Origin: Polytrichum commune
Taxonomy: Eukaryota > Streptophyta > Polytrichopsida > Polytrichales > Polytrichaceae
NCBI GenBank assembly: GCA_950295325.1
Contig: OX485803.1
Coordinates: forward strand, 72,867,554-72,927,553
DNA: 60,000 nt
Direction: 5' to 3'
Positions 1-10,400 of the stretch are shown here, piece by piece. Both the position numbers and the translations under genes were made by a program. The notes beneath the pieces are model-generated. The model made no database searches and was not told where the DNA came from. It saw only the letters and a list, made by a program, of their open reading frames with translations. Position 1 is the first letter of the stretch; each line of letters begins with the position of its first letter.

Positions 1-526
1 GGATTTGATTTGATAATGTCTAGTTTTCATAGCAAGGCCCTCAAAAATTTAAAATGTGACCATCATGGGAGTTGCAAGTGGCTCGTGGTTGGTATATTCA
101 ATACCTTTTTAATGAAGTCAATACACCCAAACAAATTAAGGGTCTCGATAAGAAATCAAGGTGAAAAAATGTCCTTGTTTTAATTTAAACACTTCTTCAC
201 AGAATTGTTAACATGTTCTCGCTAGAGATACTTGGACAACTAAAAAGTTTGAGGTATTTTCCACCTACATGCTCAAAACATCTATATAGTTGGATTCGGA
301 ATTCATTTATCAGGTGTGGCGATAGAATTGTCAAAGATTTTATGTTCACAAAGGGCATAGTGGGGCTTCCAATGTCATTTTGGGACGGCCAATGGGTAGG
401 CATTTAGCGGTATGATATGTAGTTGGTTTTACATGGTGGCCTTTGTTTTACATCCTCCACATTTCTTGGTGATCTTTTAGTCTGGCAGGGTCTTGATTTG
501 TGCATGTTACACATGTACGACGTGCA
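1..526. other. AT-rich left edge, no gene seen
   Basis: Short reading frames occur on both strands (for example about 68 codons around 200-400), but none shows a recognisable domain, and the two overlap as mirror frames. I see no structured repeat or splice-supported exon here. Confidence 0.5.
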
Positions 527-528
527 TA

Positions 529-551
529 CAGTCTAACCTTGATAATATCAC
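529..551 (+). repeat. Left TIR of pogo-type element, with TA target duplication
   Basis: Starts CAGTCTAACCTTGATAAT, preceded by TA at 527-528. It pairs with 2634-2656 with one mismatch over 23 bp. Confidence 0.88.
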
Positions 552-773
552 ACCATCCGTTTCACCATAAAGTGTGATATAAACAAGGTGTGACATATTT
601 GATAATGTCACATTTTGAAGATTTGTGCATAATGTGATATTATCAAAAAAAAAAAGGGTAGAAAATCAAAATGAAATTACAATGTAAAAAAACAAAAAAA
701 AAAACAAACACAAGACTTCAATGTTTTTGAATGTAAAATATAATTCAAAATTGTGAATAACAACATGAGCACA

Positions 774-1865
774 TCACAATGTGTCATTGAGATCAGGTAA
801 AGACCTCTCACTAGAGACAAAGAAGCTTCTAATGTCACATTGTTTTAGTGATGTTAAATGTCCAACACCAATTCTAATGAGTTTGTCATGGATGTTTTCC
901 ATTCCTAACAACTCATGAGTGTTGAAAATCTGAGAACCTTGGCTAGCCATAAAATTCAAAACATCTTTAGCATATTTTTGTGCATCGCTTAGCTTCACTA
1001 CTTTAGACTCATCATCATTGCTATCAACAATCAATGGGTCTTCTTCCATGAAATCAAGTACATGTTCGCCATTTTGCACTAATTGCACAAGCTCCTCAGT
1101 AGAATATTCCACCTCAAAATCATCTTCACCTTCCATGTTTATGTACTCTAAAGGACTAAGCTTTTCTATAGGCTTGCCTTCAACATCCAAACCCAAATTC
1201 AATGCGGCGATGAGATTGCCCAATTCCAAAGCTGCTTCCTTCATTTTGGACTTCATACGTTCATCAGAATTGTTGATATCTGCATTCCACGCTGCAGGCA
1301 ATATGGCAGACTTTCTCCAACAATTTCTAATGGTTTGATCATCTAATTCATGCCATGCCGCCACACACCATAGCATTGCTTGAAATAGATCAACATTCAG
1401 TTTCCCCAAATCTTCATTTGAGTTATCAATTTGTTGCAAAGTCCAGGCAACAAGCTTGCGTTTATAGCACATTTTGAATGCTGCAATCACTCCTTGATCC
1501 AAAGGCTGAACAACTGAAGTCACATTTGGTGGAAGAAACAAGATAGTGATATGGGAGAGTACAAAAGCATTAAATCCATCTATAACTTTTTTGACCTCAC
1601 CATGAATATCATGGCTTCCTACATTATCCATAATAATGCAAATTTTTCTATCTTGCAATGCCATTCTTCGGTTCTCACTCTTCACCCAATGTGTAAAAAC
1701 ATCACCATTCATCCAGGCTGAATTGTTAGAATAATAGTGTACTATACTATTTGGATCAAACTTCCGAGGAAAGCATCTGGGACGTGTTGATTTGTGAATG
1801 AAAACAAGCTTCAATCGCTCCTTCCCTGAGATATTAGTGCAAAGCCCCAATGGTTCATTATATAC
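774..1865 (-). pseudogene. 5'-truncated pogo/Tigger DDE transposase
   Basis: The reading frame is open from 1865 down to the stop at 774 and encodes about 360 residues of a DDE_1-type (PF03184-like, jerky/Tigger) transposase. Visible signatures are IIMDNVGSHD, holding the second catalytic Asp, and LFLPPNVTSVVQPLDQG, the family's hallmark block with the third acidic residue. STRPRCFP and SAWMNGDVFTHW match the region between the first and second catalytic residues. The N-terminal helix-turn-helix/CENP-B DNA-binding domain and the first catalytic Asp should lie upstream but are absent; an in-frame stop falls in the 39-bp tandem repeat at 1866. The acidic C-terminal tail (about codons 240-300) is typical of plant pogo proteins. 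I infer an inactive fragment. The alternative, that the missing exons are intron-separated, is unlikely because nothing similar is visible in 2000-2600. Confidence 0.85.
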
Positions 1866-1998
1866 CTAGGAGACTGTTTCTACTTATGAGCTTGACTAAC
1901 CTACCTAGAAGACTGTTTCTACTTATGAGCTTGACTAACCTACCTAGAAGATTGTTTCTACTTATGAGCTTGACTAACTAATCTAGAAGATTGTTCCT
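1866..1998. repeat. 39-bp tandem repeat, about 3.4 copies
   Basis: Three full copies start at 1866, 1905 and 1944 (each CTAG(G/A)AGA(C/T)TGTTTCTAC...), with a partial fourth from 1983. It sits exactly where the pogo transposase frame is cut off. Confidence 0.93.
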
Positions 1999-2633
1999 AA
2001 TTGAATGCCCACTTAGGATGAGCGGCTAACACTTATGATCTTACTAGATTCTCCTATGCGACTATTGACTATAGAAACAGTGAAGACCGTGCCACATATC
2101 TTGAGATTTCTACATTGCAAACCAATTGAACTAATTTAGCTTAAGTCGACACTACTCTGTACCAGCTCAGCTAAACCGTAGAACTTAACATCCTAAATTA
2201 CTTCACACAAGCTGAAACCCTCAAAGACACATAGGTGAACACATGTGACGGAAGGTGGGGTGCATAGAGGCCAAGAAGTCTTGGCAGCGCCGTCAAAGAC
2301 AACACCTTTGAGTGCCGTGTATAGACAGCACCGTTTAGGGTTGGTGCACAGAGGCGGCTCATGACCCTTTGAATAACATTGCATTTATCACAGGGGTGGC
2401 TCATGACCCTTTTGGCTACTACAATATGTCCATCCAACCATCACATACAATCCATACATCCAATCATCACATACAATCCATCCATATTTGATATTATCAC
2501 ATTTACACTACGGATTTTGGAAAAAAATAGTGACATTAACAAGGGTGATAGGGATAATAACGAGGGAGTTTTACACTAAGAAAATCGGTTTCAAACTTTT
2601 AGGTGACAGTATCAAGGTGTCCCATTAACAAGG

Positions 2634-2656
2634 GTGACATTATCAAGGTTAGACTG
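2634..2656 (-). repeat. Right TIR of pogo-type element, with TA target duplication
   Basis: Inverted copy of the left TIR, ending ATTATCAAGGTTAGACTG and followed by TA at 2657-2658. Confidence 0.88.
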
Positions 2657-2659
2657 TAG

Positions 2660-2668
2660 TTGGACATG
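2660..2668. repeat. 9-bp target site duplication of the MULE (left)
   Basis: TTGGACATG at 2660-2668 is repeated exactly at 13487-13495, just outside the right TIR. Nine bp is the usual Mutator-superfamily duplication length. Confidence 0.95.
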
Positions 2669-2927
2669 GGACAAAGCTATATCCCATGTAGGGAAGGATA
2701 GGGGCGGTGGTCCCGCGCCTCGGCGGCCACCGTGGTTGGCCACGTCAGATCGTCAGTTTTCCCCGCGTGCGGGCCGGCGCGGTAACTCCGGCCCCCCGTA
2801 ACTTCTACGCCACGTAACACTGCACTACCGTCCGCCCCCCTCCAAGACACTGCACACATCTCGTAACACTAGAATCTGGTGACACTGCGCTGCTTGAACT
2901 GACCGTGACCGAGAAAAAACATTGACG
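2669..2927 (+). repeat. Left TIR of MULE, 259 bp
   Basis: Matches the reverse complement of 13228-13486 with no gaps. It is GC-rich and contains copies of the 9-mer family (GTAACACTG at 2814, GTAACACTA at 2863, GTGACACTG at 2879). By analogy with MuDR it probably holds the promoter of the + strand transposase; this is inference. Confidence 0.95.
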
Positions 2928-3098
2928 ACGAAAGGGTGCAGAAACGGATGCAATGTCACATTGTCGTCTCATTTCACGATCTAGGGTTTAGACTGATTTG
3001 TTTTTCAACTAGGTTTAGCAGCGACATTTGCTTTCTTGTTCTCCCGTCCATTCCCTTGAAGCACCTTCTCTGAGCTCCGATTCCCACCGTAGGAAGCC

Positions 3099-6000
3099 AT
3101 GGAAGGCGTAGACACAGATTGTGAAGAGAAGAAGTGGTGTAAGGATAATGATATTGACGCCGATGTAGACTTGAGTCAATTCGATATTCATAAGCTTCAG
3201 TTGCAGGGAATAGAGGCCTGCATTCAGCACCCCCCTCCGGGTGTTTTTGGTCCACGGGATCTACGGTGGGATTTAGAGTACCGGCCCCCTCGTGGGGGAC
3301 ACAAAAAATCACATGTTGTTCAGCAGTGTTACATACCCACGATTAGGGTTGATGACTTCATCGAAGGAATGCAATGCGGGCAAGAGGGAGCGCAATGCAA
3401 GTTCCTCCCCAACAAAGAGAACAAGGGACCAAACCAGTCGCGAGACGGGCACCAGACGGCGCTCAATTTCGTTAGGTCTGTTTTCCACTGTCACAACAAG
3501 TTTTCAGGGTTATAGGATTCAATTTTCAGTGTCACAGTGTTCGGCACCTCTGTCCGTACTGTTGTCGAGTCCCCGTTGATGCCCTATCAATGTCAATGTC
3601 GTCAGTGCATGCCATGGGGATTAGGGTTACAGTTTTCAGCAAGGTCTACCTAGTCTGTTATTGTAGGTATAGGGTAGAAGTTGAGCTCGCACCAGTTCAG
3701 ATGACACAACATTGACCACTACATTGGTGATATGCAATCTCAGGTACAAGTGTAAGTACGGCCCGCAAGATTATAGTAGGATTGTGAAGCCCATATCCGA
3801 GGAGCTTTTGCCGAAGCCGAAGAAGAAGCCCCGCGCTCCGGAGTCGCAACCCGAGGGTAACGCATTGGCTCCCACAAGGAAATCCAGGGCAAAGCGCTCG
3901 AAGGCCGGGGAAGGAAGGAAGCCTCCTCGAAAATTCAAGTCGAAGACAGCCTCCGGGGGGGTGGACGCTATGGATTGGATGGTGGAGGATCCTACGCCAT
4001 TACCTACAAAAGGTCGACCCCAGAAGAAGAAGGTCGTAGTGAAAGACAGCGAGGGTTGCGTGCCCATGCAAACTGCGGGTATGTGCTGTGGAATTCCGGA
4101 TTTGAATGAGGTTCCTGCCGTGGAGGACTCCGTTGTTGAGGCACCCAAGGTTGTGAAAAAGCGTGCCCCGCGTAAGAAGGCCGTGCCGAAGGATGTCTCC
4201 AACGGCGAGGGTCTTCTTAGTAGTGTTACTGGAGACACGACAGTAACACAGAGGAAGCCTCATCTGCAAAAAAAAAAAATGACACTAATAACGAGACATC
4301 TCAACCATCAGATGGTAGTGACATTGTCGATCCAATTCCCACAAAGCCCCGGAGGCCACGGGGGCCTAGAAAGAGAAAGGACGACACTGCAATTCCAGAG
4401 GTGGGCTCCAACACGGTCAATGTCATGGTTGTTGATCAGGCAGCAGTCGCTTCAGTGGGAACGACAGAGCCTTCTAACAACGTGAGGAATCAAGGAACGG
4501 CACAAAAACCATGTCCTGCGGAGGATGGGGATATCGCCGGACATGGGATTCGAACCCTCCTCACCGCTACCGGCATTTGCGATGCCCATGGTAAGACGGA
4601 TGGTGACGTGACAATAAGTAAGGAGCAAGTCGGACCTGGCGGGCCGGGATAGGTCCTCGATCCGCTCGGGATTCATTTGCTTGAGACTGCGGATCTCGAT
4701 ACCCTTCAGAAGCAAGAGACTAAGCCTAAAACGAAGCTTCGGAGAGATTCAAAGAAGAAATGGGGTGGGTCAATCAAGCGAGGTTGCCTCGCACAATTTA
4801 CGGTAAAGACTCTCTTATACCTCCCTCACGTTTCCGAGATTACCATAATTCAGGAGAAGCATGTCAATTGCGACGGATTAGTGGTCCATGGTGGTATGAA
4901 ACTAGGGGACAGAAGTGCCTTCTCCGCCCACCTCTCCCCAGAGATGAGGTCATTCGTGGAGGATTGTCTGCGTAGGAAGGACAACGTTAATCAAATTATG
5001 AAGAAGCACCTCGACTTGCTGAAAAGGTACCAGGCCGAAGGCAGGGACATTACAAGGGATCTTCTACTCACTACGAAGGATATCCGGAATATATCTGGTA
5101 AGTTGGCGCAGGAGACATATATGTTGCACAAAAACGACGCGCAGAGTGTACGAATGTGGGTACAAAGGAATCCGGATAAGGTGTTCTACTACACCGAATC
5201 CAATGCTGAGAAGCCAGTCCCGGTTCCAGGAGAATTAACAGGTCAGAACATGCCATTCACAATTGGAATTCAGACGAAGTGGCAAAAGAAGATGATGTTA
5301 AAACACGGACATCGTGGTGGTATCTCCGTCGATGCCACATTTGGAACAAATGACAAAAAGGTCAGCTCTTGCATAGTTACTACTGACCGCTACCTTGTAT
5401 GTTAGAGCTTGCAGCTCCATTTAGTGCCGCATCACTGTAAGTTTGTTATCTATGACATTCCTGGTATTTTCTGTGACATTGTTAACGTCGTCCGTGACAC
5501 TGTTCTTATTGTCCCTTTCTCGCAGTTCCCTCTTTACACTCTTATGGTATTCGATGAGTGGCACAACGGCATCCCCGTTGCGTTCATACTTACCTCAAGG
5601 TGCACAGAGGCCGACCTGACTCCGTGGATGGCGGCCTTGAATGAAAGAATGACCGCAGAGAATCCAGAGTGGAGGCCCTCGGCGTTCATTGTGGACTACG
5701 CACAAGGCGAAATTAATGCGATCAAGTAAGTACTCATCCGTTCCTGGTAAAGTATAGGGTGTTTGTTATGTATTTGAACAGGGTTCCTCTGTCCGCTATT
5801 AATGTCACGTCCAACGCTTAAACTGCCACAGTTGCTACCGCATTAGACTCATTCGTACGCGACCCCTATTGATGTTCTATGTGTCGTGGCAGTGTCACAT
5901 GGCCAAATACAACCATCTTCCTATGCCTATGGCACGTCCGGCGCGCCTGGCAGAAGAACTGCTGCTACAAAATTTTGAATCAAGACCGTCGGGCTGCCAT

Positions 6001-7048
6001 TCTGAAGGAGCTAGGGATGATGATGTATGACCGACAGTCGCCCCCGGGAGATGAGGGCAGGGTATGGGCCGATAAAAAGATTGAAGAGCTGGAGAAAAAG
6101 TATCCCGAAGAGGCTGAGTTTTGGGAGTATATGAAGAAGCAGTGGTTAGACAAAGTTCATATGTGGGTTGTTGGTTACCGAAACATGGACTACTGCGGGC
6201 AAGACACAAACGCTGCCATAGAGGGATATCATGGTTTTGCTAAATCAATTCTAAAATCAGAGAGGAGTAGAATGACTGGCCGGAGGGTTGATTGGTGTAT
6301 TACTGCGCTCACTGAAGACGTCTTGGATCACTACTGGTACAAGGATCTCAGGAAGGAGAAGGGATTCGTGGACAACAAGAAAATGTAGGATTCGGTAGTT
6401 TCATCTATTCTGAAAGTAAGAGCTATCCCTGACAAAGACGTGACACTGCCGTTGAAGGATGGTGACACTGCGCTCGTCACTTCCACGTCGCATCGACATT
6501 TGAGGTATACCGTTCATAATCCAGGAACTGAATGGGGCATCTGCAATTGTGTATGGGCACAACGCGGCAACATGTGCAAGCACCACGTGAAGGTGGTGAT
6601 GATGTTGCACCCTGAAATTGCTGAGGGCACAATCGCGAGATATTGCGGGAGACTGGCAGGTAACGTCAACGGGGGACTTTCGCAGATGTTGACTCCTCGT
6701 CGACTAGATCCGCCTTCCATAAGCGAACCAACAACTCCCTTCTCTGTTCCGAGGGCAACTCCTCAAAGGAGGGTACAAGCGGACCTCCCGGAGATGCTGC
6801 AACGACAAATTATTCAACTTCACGAGGAGATTGATGGCGACGTCGTATTAATGGAGCATTTGTTTGCGGAGTTTAACATCACGCTTGGTCGGATACGGAC
6901 ATTGAAGGCCGAGCTTCGGTTGGGGACTGTTCACCCTATGGCCGCTTCTCCGTTGCTCGTCCCGGTCAACGACGGGAAGGGTTTCAAGCTAGGGCGATAT
7001 AGAGACTTCCTTGAAGGGCCGAAAAGGACTGTGGTCCGCCGCCTATGA
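3099..7048 (+). CDS. MULE transposase (MudrA-like) with SWIM zinc finger, interrupted
   Basis: Model: exon 3099-3475, intron, exon 3744 to about 4481, intron or stop, then 4653-5360, 5526-5725 and 5893-7048; the donor/acceptor phases I checked agree. The N-terminal part has Cys residues followed by Lys/Pro/Arg-rich basic stretches (4-kb region), likely nuclear localisation. The core is a MULE DDE transposase: first Asp in SVDATFGTN (GAT at 5331), second in FIVDYAQGEINAI (GAC at 5694), LCLWHVRRAW next, and the Glu in TNAAIEGYHGF (GAG at 6221). A SWIM-type CxCx(n)CxH finger, ICNC...MCKHH, follows at about 6540-6590. Defects: a reading-frame switch between about 4225 and 4260, an in-frame TAG at 4650 (removable by a phase-0 intron 4482-4652) and an in-frame TAG at 6386-6388 that would cut off the SWIM finger. 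Start: ATG 3099, first long frame inside the TIR. Confidence 0.87.
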
Positions 7049-7478
7049 ATTCCACAAAGGGAGATGCTAAGTAGTACCCTCAAATACTTCGTACCTGTAG
7101 ATGTATGTCACATCCTTAGAGCGTTAAGTTTTGTTTCGTGCGCTCAATGTAAGTGTGACTTATCGGAAATATAACATGACGGCCTAATCTTATTGAAGAA
7201 ACTTCTATGACAAGTCCTTGTCCATTGTTGCGGGTTGTATTCATAATTCAAATGCTATACTGGAGCATGTTGGGATGTTTTTATATGTGGATTCACTGAG
7301 ATCCATAGATCGGCTTTTTATGCTTAGACGCCTTAACCCAACATTTGCGAATAGTTAAAGGCCAGAATGACTAGAGACTAAACCAGCATATCCGACGCCA
7401 TGTATCGGCCCGTACACATCGTTCACGGGGCCATTTCTAGAGGCCGTTGTACACATCCTATACTACCCTTAAACTATT
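7049..7478. terminator. Convergent 3' ends of the two MULE genes
   Basis: This 430-bp spacer separates the stop of the + transposase (7048) from the stop of the - ULP1 gene (7479). It must hold both 3' untranslated regions and polyadenylation regions; I could not pick out individual signals. Confidence 0.4.
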
Positions 7479-10400
7479 CTATTCACTGTCCGCTTCAACT
7501 AAGTTTGCGTCTCCATCTTCATCGCCTAAGGCTTTTTTGTGCGCAGTACTGAAGGGCGCCTTGTAGCGGGTGTCGCGCCGCTCCGGGTCCAGTTCCTTCG
7601 TCAACAGGGTCAATATCTCCATGTTAAAATCCTGAGATTTAAACCCTTCCAGCATCTTCCTGTTCATCATTGACAGACTATCATTTACCTGCATGGATCG
7701 AAACTGCGCGTGAATTCATGGGTTACATAGGTTGCACTTCCATCTGTCACAGGCTCGGTGAAGGACAACGTAAACTGCTACAAAGGTGCGCAGTGTCACC
7801 TAGAATATAACATATCAGTGTCACGATGACTATGTCATAGCAGTGTCACGAACGACAAACGAAGAGAAGATCCGATTGATTACCTTGAGATATAGAAGCG
7901 CATTTCGAACAGTATTGTGCCTGCATTCGTAATTCCCGGATTGCTGACAGACTGCTTGGTTGACAACTGTGACGTCATAATTTTCAACTCCTCTCAAGGT
8001 TTGCCACGCGTAACTCACCCACTTTATAATGTCCGCGTCCACGCCATCAGGATGGTGCCGTTGTCCAAGAGCGGAGTCTAAGTGCAAGACCTTGTCGTAC
8101 TGGAAGACCAGCAAAGACCAATGGCCCTTGCAGACCCAAGGGAAAATAATCTCCTTGACCAGATGGATCTGCACAGGTGGAGGAGGTTGCAAAAACGTTG
8201 CCGCCCACTTTTGCAACGACGTCTTCCCTTGGACAAGACCTTCAAGACAGGAGCTTACTTTCGAAAGCAAGAATTGGATCTCGTGTCGGGTCTGAGAGGG
8301 ATACTGGAAGTAAAACCTGGACATCACGAAGTCGACGACATCATTTCCTAACCTTGTCCGCACGCGTCTGAGGTCGCGAATAGCTGTGAACTTAACCTCC
8401 AATTCTTTGCCCTTCTCATTGAAGAACACCACCTCAAGCGCTCCGTCTCTCTTGCCCACTCGTCCCGGAAGAGCTAGGAGGAGGTCCTCCACATGAAGAT
8501 AGTTATATGCCTGGTTCAGTGTCATCACGGCGACGTCAGCAACTGGCACTATGGACATACCAGACCAGGGGTCGGCAGCAACAACCGCGGCGACTTCGGC
8601 CTCCGACGGTCCCTGAGGCGGCTGCGGCTGTGGACGTCGCTCGGAAGATTCCTGACGATCGACCACTTTAGACAAAGAAACCAGCTGTGACACTACCTCC
8701 AAATCCTCCGCCTCTTTGAAGCTCTCGGTGAGGTTTCGGCACGTAGGAACCTCGTCAAGGATTTCCTCTGTGCCCGATCTCTGCCCGGTTACGATCGACA
8801 CCCCTCGGTACGGAGTCTGCACCAACGAATCATCCTGGCCCTTTTCCCACTGCCCGAAACTTGGAGCCTGCGAGAACATGGACACGCCTGGGTTCATGAC
8901 CGGGCCGGAGTGTGCAGTATTTTCGAACTGACTGAGGGTGAGGAAGTCGGTCGACGTTGGCGACGTTGTCTCTTCTGCAAGGATTGCCTGGATCTCGGGA
9001 AATACCATGGCCGTCGATACACCGGCTGAAGGTATGGATTCACTGGCCACAACGCCGTCAGAAGCCGGTTCGTCAAACGCGATGGGGTCTTCCACAGTAA
9101 TGACACCTCCTTCAATGTCACGGGACTCCCCGTTGGACAACGGGATATCTCCGGACACATTAACCCCCTCCAATATAACTAGGCGTGACGTTGTATCGAT
9201 AGCCACGTCAGTCGGGCCAGTGTCACCGGAAGGCGGTCCAACATATTCGGGAGTAGACATCCTTTGAATCATCACTGGACAGTCATGGGCCAATCGAGGG
9301 ACAAGTTCTTTGGTGAAGTCTCGGGAGCAGGCTTCCCACTGATTCGCATCTTCCACCCCCAATGTCTCCCCGATTTGCTCTACTGTCTCCAACATCTTCA
9401 ATCGCAAGGCCGCAACGCCTGGATTCCAGGAGGGAGTGAAAGAGGCTGACACCCAACGGAGATCGCACTCCTCCCGAGTCCGTAGTGCCGCGCACCAGTG
9501 CTCATTGGATTTTTCCCAGTCATCATAGTCCGTTGTAGTCCATGCCTTCATAAACTGCATGGGCTGGCACACGGCATGGTCTTGGAGGGCCCGTAATTGT
9601 ACACAATGTATCCAGTCCATGACGCCCGCGACTACCCTTGCACCGACCCCGTCATTAACCTGTTCCAACTCTTCATGTACACGCTGCCTCAATGCATCCC
9701 TGAGAACAAAACCTATGCCGGCATACTGATAAGCCCCCTCGGTCAGGAATGTCGAGAGGGCCCGCTTGATGTTTACAAGGTTCTGACACTCCTCCCGCAG
9801 TTCGGTCTCTGTCAAGCCATACACGGGACAGGTGAGCAGTCTGTAGACGCCATGAACGTTCCTGAAGACGACCCGCATCAAATATACAAGTGGCGTCGAC
9901 GATTTTAGGGGCACGCGTGACCCACGCAGCACATTCCGGATCTCCCTTGCTTCCGACACTGCTGCACAGGCAAGTAATGTACATCAGTGTCACGTAGTTC
10001 AGGAAATTCTTAGAGACACAGGCAATTTGCATATAATTCATGTAGGCTAGGGGTGTTAAATTGAAGTACTTACTATCATGTCGCCACGGTAAAGGGGGAA
10101 ACTTGGGGAGTATATCCTGGGCATAACGTAGGACTCGAAACAGAGGACACCAATCCCATAGAACCTCTTCCGCGAGCATGGCATTCTCCTTCCTAAACGA
10201 ACCGACTGCCCTCTGTACTTCAGCATCGCGCTGGATCTGCATCCTCTCTTTATACGCAGCGAGACTAATCTCATATTCTGCGTTGTCAATGGTCCATTGG
10301 AGGTATTCCTTCATGCTTTCCAGCTCCTCGTACGCAGTTCCCTCCTCCACACTTTGCACCAGCAGGTCAATGGAGGTGGTGACGTCCGCTACTACCTTGG

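Larger units (their letters stand above)
529..2656 (-). mobile_element. pogo/Tigger-type DNA transposon, 2128 bp
   Basis: The element begins CAGTCTAACCTTGATAAT at 529 and ends with its inverted copy at 2656. The 23-bp TIRs (529-551 and 2634-2656) differ at one position. TA dinucleotides flank both ends (527-528 and 2657-2658), the target duplication of pogo/Tc1-mariner elements. Degenerate subterminal copies of the inner TIR motif (GATAATGTCAC / GTGATATTATC) recur at about 586-640 and 2525-2640. The only recognisable coding sequence is the 3' part of a DDE transposase on the minus strand (774-1865), so this copy is probably non-autonomous. The rest (about 2000-2600) shows no recognisable protein. 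Confidence 0.88.

Noticed and set aside
2677-2859. Similar open frames in 2677-2859 (-) and 13224-13478 (+) encoding nearly the same peptide
   Set aside because: They are translations of the two MULE TIRs, which are mirror copies; the similarity is explained by the repeat and gives no evidence of a gene.
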